Program-made: the position numbers and the translations under genes
Part shown: positions 6,666 through 13,988 of the stretch, piece by piece
Layout of the letters: each line of letters starts with the position of its first letter
Position numbering within the stretch: position 1 is the first letter of the stretch
From: Deltaproteobacteria bacterium
Lineage (GTDB): Bacteria > Desulfobacterota > Syntrophia > Syntrophales > Smithellaceae
Assembly (NCBI GenBank): GCA_019136325.1
Contig: JAGVUJ010000339.1
Location: forward strand, 1 to 29,637
Reading direction: 5' to 3'
Length of the DNA stretch: 29,637 nucleotides
The notes under the pieces: generated by a model
The model's database searches: none
Told to the model about the DNA's origin: nothing
What the model saw: only the letters and a program-made list of their open reading frames with translations

Positions 6666-7586
6666 ATGGCGCATATCTGGCCGATTGGAGGAGGCAAGGG
6701 AGGATCCGGCAAGAGTTTTCTGGCCAGTTCCATGGGGCGTCTTCTGGCTAAATCCGGCAAGAAAACGCTGCTGATTGATCTTGATCTGGGCGCGGCAAAT
6801 CTGCACACCATGGTGGACGTTCCCTATCCGGAAAAGTGTTTCTCCGATTTTATCTCTAAAAAAATTTCTGCTCTGGAAGATACGGTTCTTCCAACACCCT
6901 TCCCTAATCTTTTTCTAATCAGCGGCGCTCACGATAGCCTGGATATTGCCAACCTTCCCTATGAAAAGAAGATAAAAACGCTCAAGGCCATTGCCAGGCT
7001 CCCTTACGAATATATCATTCTTGATCTGGGTGCGGGCACGGCCTTTAACACCCTGGATTTTTTCCTCGCCTCTCGGCATGGAATATTCATCACCACGCCG
7101 GAACCCACGTCCATCGAAAATGTTTACCGTCTGATGCGCGCCATCTATCTGCGCCGTATCCGCCATTATTTTTCGGCTGCCGATTTCAGGACGCTTGAAA
7201 AAAAGGTCCGGGAGCATCTCGGCGACGATTCTCTCAACAAACCGGAAAATATCGTTTCGATCATCAAGAAAGAATTTCCGGAAAAATACGCGCTGATCAA
7301 AAAGGACTTCAGCTCTTTCCGATTCAAGCTGATTCTCAATCAACTGCGCAAGCAGGACAATACCGTCCTCGGTGAACAGATTTGTAAAATTATCAAGAAG
7401 CATCTGGGCATCAATGTGGAATTCGCAGGCAACATCGCTTATGATGAACATGTTCATGACGCCATCTGCCAGCGGGTGTGTTTTCTGGACCGTTATCCTC
7501 ACACGCGCGCCGCTAATGATTTGCGCGTGGTTAATAAAAAAATGGGCAGCGCTTTCGGCGAACAGTTGATGCTCAATTATCTCTAG
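6666..7586 (+). CDS. MinD/ParA-family ATPase (FlhG/MinD-like)
   Basis: This 306-residue P-loop ATPase begins MAHIWPIGGGKGGSGKS, which holds the deviant Walker A of the MinD/ParA/FlhG group (signature lysine K11, P-loop K16). The switch region is LLIDLDLGAANLH and the Walker B-like strand is YEYIILDLGAGTAF. These ATPases dimerise on the membrane or another scaffold and position or count structures. A C-terminal MinD-type amphipathic membrane-targeting helix is not obvious. I chose the ATG at 6666 because the fold begins there; an in-frame GTG at 6630 would add 12 residues with no better ribosome site. The next gene, 19 bp on, is a J-like/HTH protein, and the two look like a functional pair. 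FlhG-like, MinD-like and secretion-related roles all remain open. Confidence 0.82.
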   Translation: MAHIWPIGGGKGGSGKSFLASSMGRLLAKSGKKTLLIDLDLGAANLHTMVDVPYPEKCFSDFISKKISALEDTVLPTPFPNLFLISGAHDSLDIANLPYEKKIKTLKAIARLPYEYIILDLGAGTAFNTLDFFLASRHGIFITTPEPTSIENVYRLMRAIYLRRIRHYFSAADFRTLEKKVREHLGDDSLNKPENIVSIIKKEFPEKYALIKKDFSSFRFKLILNQLRKQDNTVLGEQICKIIKKHLGINVEFAGNIAYDEHVHDAICQRVCFLDRYPHTRAANDLRVVNKKMGSAFGEQLMLNYL

Positions 7587-7605
7587 ACATGGAATCAGGC
7601 CGCAG

Positions 7606-8259
7606 ATGGAAAAAGACTTTGACCAGATGAATTATTACGAAATGCTGGACATCGGCACGAAGGCGACCGCGGCGGAAATCCGCAGCGCCTACAATGTCGC
7701 GCTGCAGATGTATCAGTCCGATTCCCTGGTCAGCTATTCTTTTTTCTCGAAAGAAGAGCGTGATAAAATCCTCTCGCTGATCGACAAGGCTTATTTCACG
7801 CTGATCAATGAAGCGCAACGAACCAAATATGACGATGAAATGAATTTGTCCGGAACGTCCGTTTCCGCAGATCAAAGCAAAGCCGGCATCCAACCGGTCA
7901 ATATTTTTGAATTTAACCGTCAGGACATGGCTTTTCTGGCGCGAAAAAATAATAAATCGGAATTAAAAACAAAAATATCCCAAAGCCAGTCGATCAGGGA
8001 GATTCTTTCCCGGCAAAAGATAACCGGCGCCGACCTCAAAACCATCAGAGAAGAACTGGGGGTGGCTGTCGAAACCATTCATCAGGAAACAAAAATCCGT
8101 CTGGATTACTTAAATGACATTGAAGAAGACAAAACGGGAAAACTGCCTGCGCCCGTTTTTCTCAAGGGTTTTATCAAGGCTTATTTAAAAAGCATCTGCA
8201 TCGAGAAAGCCGATGAAATCAGCGCTGTTTACATGAGCGGTTTGCCCGGCAAAAATTAA
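7606..8259 (+). CDS. Degenerate J-domain protein with RodZ-like HTH domain
   Basis: This protein has 217 residues and two modules. Residues 9-77 follow a DnaJ J-domain pattern: NYYEMLDIGTKATAAEIRSA, then a helix with DKAYFTLINEAQRTKYDDE. The catalytic HPD is replaced by Q37-S38-D39, so stimulation of DnaK is unlikely. Residues 142-213 match the cytoplasmic HTH of RodZ/HTH_25 proteins: LKTIREELGVAVETIHQETK, then YLNDIEED, LPAPVFLKGFIKAY. No transmembrane helix follows, unlike RodZ. It sits 19 bp after the MinD-like ATPase gene and is probably cotranscribed with it. The linker (about 80-125) is polar. The domains are clear but the biological role is unknown; an adaptor for the ATPase is an inference. 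Confidence 0.8.
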   Translation: MEKDFDQMNYYEMLDIGTKATAAEIRSAYNVALQMYQSDSLVSYSFFSKEERDKILSLIDKAYFTLINEAQRTKYDDEMNLSGTSVSADQSKAGIQPVNIFEFNRQDMAFLARKNNKSELKTKISQSQSIREILSRQKITGADLKTIREELGVAVETIHQETKIRLDYLNDIEEDKTGKLPAPVFLKGFIKAYLKSICIEKADEISAVYMSGLPGKN

Positions 8260-8260
8260 C

Positions 8261-8290
8261 TTGACAGGGTTAATCTTTAGTGTTCATTAT
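8261..8290 (+). promoter_or_regulatory. Candidate sigma-70 promoter for the FnIII lipoprotein
   Basis: A perfect -35 box TTGACA (8261-8266) is followed after 18 bp by CATTAT (8285-8290, four of six matches to TATAAT). It starts one base after the upstream stop codon and would give a leader of about 125 nt before the lipoprotein ATG. The prediction is by eye only. Confidence 0.4.
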
Positions 8291-8422
8291 TCGTCAAAAT
8301 CACGACATGAAAAATTCCAGAAGCGCCGGCAATTCAAGTCCGCATTCATCCGACAATGCACAGGTTTTAAGAGGCTCTTTCCGGCTTTTTTCATACAAGG
8401 CAATGGATCCAAAGGAGTATAA

Positions 8423-9421
8423 ATGAGAAAAAAAATATTATATTTATTGCTGATAAGTCTGGCGGTAATTTTTATCGGCGCGTGCTCTGACGATGATGTC
8501 AGTATCGATGACGATCCTTCCGATTCCGATTATTTGACCGTGCAAATGAGGGCCGATGCCGGCGACGGCGAAGTGACCCTTGACTGGCAAATGCTTCCCC
8601 GGGCTGAAACGTACAGCATTTATTATCTGGAAGACGATGATGAAGGTCAACCCGGTTCGCAAAAAATGAAATCTCAGGGCACAAAAATAGATGGAGAAAC
8701 AAACAATATCATTAGCGCCCCTTATGCTGTAACCGGCCTGGAAAACGGAAAGACATACTGGTTCGCCCTTTCCGCTAAAAATTCCGAGAATGTGGAAAGC
8801 GAATTGTCGCAGGCAATTTACGCGACGCCCGAAGATGATCCGCCGTTACCGGCGCCCAAAAATGTGCGCGCCAATGCCGGGAATAAAGAGGTCACGGTAA
8901 CGTGGGATGCCGTAACCGGCGCGAACGGATATAAAGTCTATTACTACACGTCTTTCGCAAATTACAAGGAGAGCCCCCAAATCACAAGCAACGCCTATAC
9001 CTTCACGGGACTTAACAATGACCAGGCCTATGTTTTCTTCGTCGCGGCGGAGGACAATGATGATGATAGCGATAGCGGGGACAGCAGCGCTTCTTTTGCA
9101 TACACAACGAAACCCAGCGCAACTCCGCCCCCTTCCGCTCCTCAAAATCTTCATGTCGTCAATCGCGGAGAGGGGTTTGTCGACCTGGCGTGGAATCCCC
9201 CGACATTTTACACAGGAACATTAACCTATAATGTTTATTTCTTTACAGCCAGCAATATCACGAAATCCACCGCTCAGAAAGGCGCTTCAAACTGGACGGG
9301 TACCAGCACCAGAGCGGCAGGCCTGGATAAAGAAAAAACATACTATTTTGTCGTAACGGCTCTGGATAACAACGGGGAAAGCGCGGAATCAAGGGAAGTT
9401 TTCGCAGTGCCTGATTTATAG
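8423..9421 (+). CDS. Lipoprotein with three fibronectin type III domains
   Basis: This 332-residue protein starts with a lipoprotein signal, MRKKILYLLLISLAV then FIGAC, with C21 as the lipidated residue. An acidic Asp/Ser-rich spacer (22-36) follows. Three FnIII-like repeats then occupy about 38-137, 143-231 and 238-332. Each shows the E-V-T-L-x-W / V-x-V-x-W strand, a Y-x-[VI]-Y-Y strand and a GL-x-N-x-x-x-Y-x-F-x-V-x-A strand. There is no catalytic domain, so a binding or spacer function at the cell surface or in the periplasm is likely. AAAGGAG lies 5 nt before the ATG. It stands alone between its own promoter candidate and a strong terminator. Its place next to the T2SS operon makes it a possible export client, but nothing in the sequence proves that. 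Confidence 0.85.
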   Translation: MRKKILYLLLISLAVIFIGACSDDDVSIDDDPSDSDYLTVQMRADAGDGEVTLDWQMLPRAETYSIYYLEDDDEGQPGSQKMKSQGTKIDGETNNIISAPYAVTGLENGKTYWFALSAKNSENVESELSQAIYATPEDDPPLPAPKNVRANAGNKEVTVTWDAVTGANGYKVYYYTSFANYKESPQITSNAYTFTGLNNDQAYVFFVAAEDNDDDSDSGDSSASFAYTTKPSATPPPSAPQNLHVVNRGEGFVDLAWNPPTFYTGTLTYNVYFFTASNITKSTAQKGASNWTGTSTRAAGLDKEKTYYFVVTALDNNGESAESREVFAVPDL

Positions 9422-9450
9422 AAGGCCGGAAATCCCTATCAATAAACTTG

Positions 9451-9484
9451 CAATAAAAAAGGGCTGAAGAGCCCTTTTTTATTG
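9451..9484 (+). terminator. Strong symmetrical rho-independent terminator
   Basis: Perfect 15-bp arms CAATAAAAAAGGGCT and AGCCCTTTTTTATTG enclose a GAAG tetraloop, with U tracts on both strands because the arms include A6/T6. It ends the lipoprotein transcript 30 bp after its stop and could work in both directions. It separates that gene from the T2SS operon. Confidence 0.9.
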
Positions 9485-9529
9485 CATCGGAGAAAAAGGC
9501 CGGACAGGGAGCCTGTCCAAGGCGCGGGA

Positions 9530-9557
9530 TTGAATCAAAATGAAATTTATGTTAAAT
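9530..9557 (+). promoter_or_regulatory. Candidate promoter of the T2SS operon
   Basis: TTGAAT (9530-9535), a 16-bp spacer and TTAAAT (9552-9557) lie about 40 bp upstream of gspF and after the terminator. A promoter is expected here, but the match is modest. A short hairpin GGACAGG-GAG-CCTGTCC at 9502-9518 lies just upstream. Confidence 0.3.
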
Positions 9558-9593
9558 GCACGGATAAGCTAACAGCACAAGCAGAAAAAATTT

Positions 9594-10820
9594 ATGAGTG
9601 TTTTTGAATACATCGCTTTAGATGCAACAGGCCGGCAGCTGAAGGGTTTCGTCGATGCGCCGGGCATGGCCGCGGCGCGTCAGAAATTGCGGGAAGAAAA
9701 TATCTATCCCGTGGAAATCAATCAGGCGGAAGTAAAAAAAGATTCCGCCGTTTCAGCGGCTATGAAAATCAATCTCTGGGAAAGGGTATCCGCCGGTCAG
9801 GTCGCCGTTTTCACCCGCCAGCTATCCACTTTATTGGGAGCGGGAATGCCGCTGGTGCCTTCTCTTTCCATTCTGATGCAGCAGGAAAAAAATCCCCTGT
9901 TAAAAAAGTCGCTGGCGCAAATCCGCGAACAGGTCACCGAAGGAAAAAGTCTGACGGAAGCCATGTCGGAATTTCCCCGCATCTTTCCTCCTTTTTATCT
10001 GAACATGGTCAGAGCCGGTGAGGCTTCGGGAACCATTAATCTGGTTTTGGAGCGGCTGGCCGATTTCAGTGAAAATCAGCAGGCGTTGATGAGCAAAATT
10101 CGTTCCGCTCTTGCCTATCCTATTATCATGTTCATTATGGGCAGCGCCGTCATATTTCTTTTAATGACCTTTGTCGTTCCCAAAATCACGACTATTTTTA
10201 CCGACATGAACCAGACGCTGCCTCTGGTAACCGTTGTTTTAATCAAGGTCAGCAATTTTCTGAAAGCGTTCTGGTGGCTTATTCTGATTCTGCTTTTTGC
10301 CGGAATCGCTGCTTTTAAATACACGACGGCGGGAACCGACACGGGCAAACGCTCCTGGGACAATATGAAGCTGAAACTTCCGGTCATGGGACAGATCAGC
10401 CGCAAAATCGCCATAGCCCGGTTTTGCCGTACGCTGGCCACCCTGCTGCAAAGCGGCGTGCCGCTCCTGGCAGCGATGGAAATTGTGCGTAATATCGTCA
10501 ACAACGTTGTCATCGGCGACGCCATTCATCAGGCCGCCAGAGACCTGGAGGAAGGCAAGGGGCTTTCCGGTCCGCTGAACAAAAGCGGGTTGTTTCCCCC
10601 GCTGGTTACGGAAATGATTGCCGTGGGAGAACAAAGCGGTACGCTGGAGGCGATGCTCAATCGGATTGCCGTCGCTTACGAAAATGAATCGCAGGCGAGT
10701 ATCATGATCATGACATCGCTTCTGGAACCGGTGATGATACTGGTAATGGGTCTGGTGGTCGGTTTTATTGTTGTGTCCATTTTACTGCCGATATTTGAAA
10801 TGAACCAACTTGTCCGATGA
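9594..10820 (+). CDS. gspF: T2SS inner-membrane platform protein GspF
   Basis: GspF is the polytopic core of the type II secretion platform that contacts the GspE ATPase. The 408-residue length is standard. It opens with the family start MSVFEYIALDATGRQLKGFV and has two GspF domains. Each carries the FTRQLSTLLGAGMPL-type signature (about residues 73-90) or its second copy FCRTLATLLQSGVPLL (about 278-293). It has three hydrophobic segments near 170-195, 225-245 and 375-400. There is no strong Shine-Dalgarno before the ATG. It is the first gene of the operon here, 110 bp after the terminator, and 169 bp separate it from gspG, the longest gap inside the cluster. Confidence 0.95.
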   Translation: MSVFEYIALDATGRQLKGFVDAPGMAAARQKLREENIYPVEINQAEVKKDSAVSAAMKINLWERVSAGQVAVFTRQLSTLLGAGMPLVPSLSILMQQEKNPLLKKSLAQIREQVTEGKSLTEAMSEFPRIFPPFYLNMVRAGEASGTINLVLERLADFSENQQALMSKIRSALAYPIIMFIMGSAVIFLLMTFVVPKITTIFTDMNQTLPLVTVVLIKVSNFLKAFWWLILILLFAGIAAFKYTTAGTDTGKRSWDNMKLKLPVMGQISRKIAIARFCRTLATLLQSGVPLLAAMEIVRNIVNNVVIGDAIHQAARDLEEGKGLSGPLNKSGLFPPLVTEMIAVGEQSGTLEAMLNRIAVAYENESQASIMIMTSLLEPVMILVMGLVVGFIVVSILLPIFEMNQLVR

Positions 10821-10882
10821 TGATTATGTCAAGAAACCGTGTGCTGCATTGCGCGTCGTTCTTTGTTACGGAAACCGGCATA

Positions 10883-10920
10883 AAAGAAGGCCTCACTCCT
10901 GCCTTGACTGTGGCCTCTTT
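10883..10920 (+). other. Hairpin in the gspF-gspG gap
   Basis: AAAGAAGGCC (10883-10892) can pair with GGCCTCTTT (10912-10920) with one bulged A and a 19-nt loop. It is not followed by a U run, so it is not a standard terminator. It could be an mRNA processing or stability element that lets the abundant major pseudopilin gene gspG be expressed differently from gspF (inference). Confidence 0.3.
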
Positions 10921-10989
10921 ACAAAACCACGCAAAATATGGCACATGTTATATAAAGATGAGTTATATTGAATAAAAAAAGGGGGCATT

Positions 10990-11442
10990 ATGAAACTTTT
11001 CCGACATCATAAAAACTCTCAGGCGGGTTTTACCCTGATCGAATTGATGGTTGTCATCGTCATTTTGGGCGTACTTGCCGGTATGATTATTCCTCGTATC
11101 ATGGGACGTCCCGACGAAGCCAGGCAGGCCAAAGCAAAAATACAAATGGAAGCCATGGAATCGGCATTGAAGCTTTACAAGCTGGATAACGGCGGTTACC
11201 CGACGACAGAGCAGGGATTAAAAGCTCTCGTGGAGGCGCCGACCGTGGGAAACATCCCCAAGAACTGGCGTCAGGAAGGTTATCTCGAAAAAGGCAAAGT
11301 GCCCAAAGATCCATGGGGAAATGAATTTGTCTATTTAAGTCCCGGCAGCCATGGCGATTTCGATTTATCATGTCTGGGTAAGGACGGTGAAGCCGGAGGC
11401 GAAGGTGTGGATCAGGACATCAACAACTGGGAAATGGAGTAA
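10990..11442 (+). CDS. gspG: T2SS major pseudopilin GspG
   Basis: This 150-residue major pseudopilin forms the pseudopilus shaft. The type IV prepilin leader is cut at G13^F14 (SQAG^FTLIELMVVIVILGVL), with Glu at mature position 5. The globular part shows GspG hallmarks: LDNGGYPTTEQGLKALVEAP, then KDPWGNEFVYLSPG and a C-terminal DLSCLGKDG, the region of the calcium site in known GspG structures. AGGGGGC precedes the ATG by a few bases. The gene end overlaps the start of gspH by about 38 bp. A prepilin peptidase (GspO) is needed for maturation and is not in the window. Confidence 0.96.
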   Translation: MKLFRHHKNSQAGFTLIELMVVIVILGVLAGMIIPRIMGRPDEARQAKAKIQMEAMESALKLYKLDNGGYPTTEQGLKALVEAPTVGNIPKNWRQEGYLEKGKVPKDPWGNEFVYLSPGSHGDFDLSCLGKDGEAGGEGVDQDINNWEME

Positions 11443-11956
11443 ACGCGGATTTACTCTGGTGGAATTGCTGCTGGTCATCGCGCTGATCGGCGTGATACTG
11501 GTACTGGCCGTTCCTTCCACACGGGATGTTCTGACCGGCGACACACTCAAGAAAACATCGCGCCAGTTGATCGGTCTGGAGAGAGATTTACGGACACAGG
11601 CCGTTCGCGATCAACTGGACTATATTCTTTCGCTGGATTTATCGGAATCCGCCTACTGGGTCACCGCTTCCGATATGACGGCGGAAAAGCAGGATGAGAT
11701 AAAAAAACGCGCCCTGTCTCTGCCGGCGGATGTTGTCATTACCGATGTTGTGGATGAAAACAACAAAAAGAAAACCGCGGGCGAAGCCAAAATCATCTTC
11801 AAAAAAAATAATATTTGTTCACCGAGGATCATTCATCTGGCCTACAAAGAAGACAAAATGACCATCGTCATCAATCCTTTTCTGGGGGTGACCGATATTT
11901 ACGACAAATATGTTGATATTCCCATCAACGCGTCCGGAGAACAGGTGCCCCGGTGA
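11405..11956 (+). CDS. gspH: T2SS minor pseudopilin GspH
   Basis: GspH is a minor pseudopilin near the pseudopilus tip. I chose the GTG at 11405: GGAGG (11395-11399, inside gspG) lies 5 nt upstream. This gives a 15-residue leader ending in SKRG^FTLVELLLVIALIGVIL with the required G, F and E5. An in-frame ATG at 11351 would give a 33-residue leader and lie deeper in gspG. The product is then 183 residues, normal for GspH, with GDTLKKTSRQLIGLERDLR typical of the N-terminal helix. The 38-bp overlap with gspG suggests translational coupling. It ends 11 bp before the preferred gspI ATG. Confidence 0.9.
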   Translation: MWIRTSTTGKWSKRGFTLVELLLVIALIGVILVLAVPSTRDVLTGDTLKKTSRQLIGLERDLRTQAVRDQLDYILSLDLSESAYWVTASDMTAEKQDEIKKRALSLPADVVITDVVDENNKKKTAGEAKIIFKKNNICSPRIIHLAYKEDKMTIVINPFLGVTDIYDKYVDIPINASGEQVPR

Positions 11957-11967
11957 AGGATATCGTC

Positions 11968-12339
11968 ATGAAGCAGGCGGGGAAAAAAGGATTTACGCTG
12001 ATGGAGGTGATGGTGGCCATGGCGATTCTGGCCATTGCTCTCGTTTCCATTTTCCAGCTTCAGTCGCAAAGCATTTCCATGGCGACGGATTCACGTTTTC
12101 TGACCACGGCCGCGCTTTTAGCCCAGAGCAAGATGGTCGAGATTGAAACACAATCCACGTTATCCAACAAAACGGAAAGCGGGGATTTCGGTCCCGATTA
12201 CCCTCAATATGCCTGGCAGCTGGTGATAGACGATACCCAGTTGCTCCAATTCAAAAAAATCGAGGTCACGGTAACCAACAAATTGTTTCTGACCCGCGGG
12301 ATCTACAAGCTTGTTCTTTATAAAAAGCCGGGAACGTAA
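11968..12339 (+). CDS. gspI: T2SS minor pseudopilin GspI
   Basis: This minor pseudopilin has 123 residues, with a leader MKQAGKKG^FTLMEVMVAMAI cut after G8. The helix AIALVSIFQLQSQS leads to the GspI-like LAQSKMVEIE segment, and YAWQLVIDDTQ follows. I chose the ATG at 11968 because AAGGA lies 7 nt upstream and the leader has typical length. A GTG at 11953 overlapping the gspH stop (GTGA) is the alternative. Only 3 nt separate its stop from gspJ. Confidence 0.92.
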   Translation: MKQAGKKGFTLMEVMVAMAILAIALVSIFQLQSQSISMATDSRFLTTAALLAQSKMVEIETQSTLSNKTESGDFGPDYPQYAWQLVIDDTQLLQFKKIEVTVTNKLFLTRGIYKLVLYKKPGT

Positions 12340-12342
12340 AAC

Positions 12343-13011
12343 ATGAACCATCGACGTTTAAAAAATAATATCGGTCGCGGCGGATTTACGCTCGTGGAAA
12401 TTCTTATTGCAATTTTCATCCTTTCGCTGGTTATGGCTACAGTTTATGTTTCTTACACCGGCACCCTGAAAACATCACGCCAGCTGGAGGAAGAAGGCGA
12501 CATTTATAAAATGGCGCGCACGGTGTTGGAACGGATGACCCGGGATTTGTCTTCCCTGCAGATGTCCGAAGGCGCTTACACTCTGATCGCCGAAAAAAAC
12601 AAAACAGGCAACCGGCAATTCCACGCCGTTTATTTCTGGTCGGCATCCCATCTCGCTTTTAGTGAGACGGAAAGCGAAGGACGTCCGGCCGCCGTCGGTT
12701 ATTTCGTCCGGGAAGATGATGGAGGACAAAGCTATGCGCTGTGGAGATCGGATGTCCCCGGCATCAAACCGGATGAAATCAAACAACAGGAGAAAGGTTT
12801 TATCATTTGTAAAAATATTGAAGCCTTCGGATTGACGTTTTACGATGCCGCCGGAGAAGAAAATGACACATGGGATACGTCCCTAAGCGGAGGAATCCAT
12901 CAGGACAAGGCGCCGGCCGCCGTCAGGATAGAACTCGTTCTGATCAATCCGAATGATCGGGAAAAGCCGTATAAATTTATGACAAAAGTATTTCTACCGG
13001 CCAGCAGGTAA
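12343..13011 (+). CDS. gspJ: T2SS minor pseudopilin GspJ
   Basis: This 222-residue minor pseudopilin is cleaved at G14^F15 (RGG^FTLVEILIAIFILSL). The helix goes on with ATVYVSYTGTLKTSRQLE and RTVLERMTRDLSSLQM, the RM..DL pattern typical of GspJ. With GspI and GspK it forms the tip complex in studied systems. The start lies 3 nt after the gspI stop, and the gene ends 2 nt before gspK, so the three are translationally linked. Confidence 0.93.
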   Translation: MNHRRLKNNIGRGGFTLVEILIAIFILSLVMATVYVSYTGTLKTSRQLEEEGDIYKMARTVLERMTRDLSSLQMSEGAYTLIAEKNKTGNRQFHAVYFWSASHLAFSETESEGRPAAVGYFVREDDGGQSYALWRSDVPGIKPDEIKQQEKGFIICKNIEAFGLTFYDAAGEENDTWDTSLSGGIHQDKAPAAVRIELVLINPNDREKPYKFMTKVFLPASR

Positions 13012-13013
13012 GA

Positions 13014-13988
13014 ATGATGAAAAACAAAATTCTAAACAACAAGGGCATCGCCCTGATTACAGTCATCCTCATCATTGTCATTCTGGTCGCCGTCGTCATT
13101 GAATTGAACAGGTCGTCCCGCGCCGACATTTACGCCGCCGCCAATCTCAGTGACGGCATTAAATTAACCTACATCGCCAAGTCGGGCTTTTATGGCGCGG
13201 CGGCCTTGTTGACCAATTCCACCAGCAATCACACGACTCTGCGAGACGACTGGGCGAATATGGAAACAGTATCCCTAAGGTCCAACACGCTTTTCCCGGA
13301 AGGATACTTTATCGCCAAGATCGAGGATGAAGCGGGGAAAATCCCGCTGAACAAACTGGTCAATGGCGAAGAATACAATGCGGACGTCAAGGCCATGCTC
13401 GGCAGACTGCTGGCGCAGCCGGAATTCGCTCTGGAGGCCAGGAAAATTGATGAAATTATTGATTCCATCAAAGACTGGATCGACGGAGACGATAATACCA
13501 CCGGCTTCGGAGCGGAAAGCGGTTATTACGAATCCCTCGATCTGCCCTACAAAGCGAAAAACGCTCCGTTTGATTGCATTGAAGAATTGCTTATGGTAAA
13601 GGGGATAACCAAAGAAATATTTTACGGAACAAAGGACAGACCCTCATTGGCCAGATACATTACCACAGACAGCGAAGGATTGATTAACATCAATACGGCG
13701 CCGAAAATAATTTTGCGTTCTTTGAGCGACGAAATCAGCGTCGATCTGGCCGACAGAATTGACGAATATCGTACGGAAGAAAGCACTGATCTGTCGGGAA
13801 ATCAATGGTATAAGCAGGTTCCCGGCATGGAAACGATAACGATTAACCAGGATCTGATTACAGTGAAAAGCAATTATTTCAAAATCACATCCACCGGTAA
13901 AATCAATAATATGACCAAAACAATCACCGGAATTGTTCTGAAACAGGATCCCAACCAGGTCAAAATCATTAAATGGAGACAGGATTAA
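13014..13988 (+). CDS. gspK: T2SS minor pseudopilin GspK
   Basis: GspK, 324 residues, is the large tip pseudopilin. The leader MMKNKILNNKG^IALITVILI is cut after G11 and, as is normal for GspK, the mature helix lacks Glu5. The body shows the family segments EDEAGKIPLNKLV, DEIIDSIKDWIDGDD and LININTAPKIILRSL, the last being a helix-hairpin-helix-like SAM element. A second ATG at 13017 would remove one residue. The TAA stop shares its last base with the gspL ATG. Confidence 0.94.
   Translation: MMKNKILNNKGIALITVILIIVILVAVVIELNRSSRADIYAAANLSDGIKLTYIAKSGFYGAAALLTNSTSNHTTLRDDWANMETVSLRSNTLFPEGYFIAKIEDEAGKIPLNKLVNGEEYNADVKAMLGRLLAQPEFALEARKIDEIIDSIKDWIDGDDNTTGFGAESGYYESLDLPYKAKNAPFDCIEELLMVKGITKEIFYGTKDRPSLARYITTDSEGLININTAPKIILRSLSDEISVDLADRIDEYRTEESTDLSGNQWYKQVPGMETITINQDLITVKSNYFKITSTGKINNMTKTITGIVLKQDPNQVKIIKWRQD

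Noticed and set aside
8307..8426. 39-codon plus-strand frame ending in an ATGA overlap with the FnIII lipoprotein start
   Set aside because: There is no Shine-Dalgarno, the composition is low in coding character and there is no recognisable protein pattern, although a leader peptide cannot be fully excluded.
10939..10954. TGGCAC upstream of gspG as a sigma-54 promoter
   Set aside because: The required GC of the -12 element is absent at the right distance (the sequence reads TATATA).
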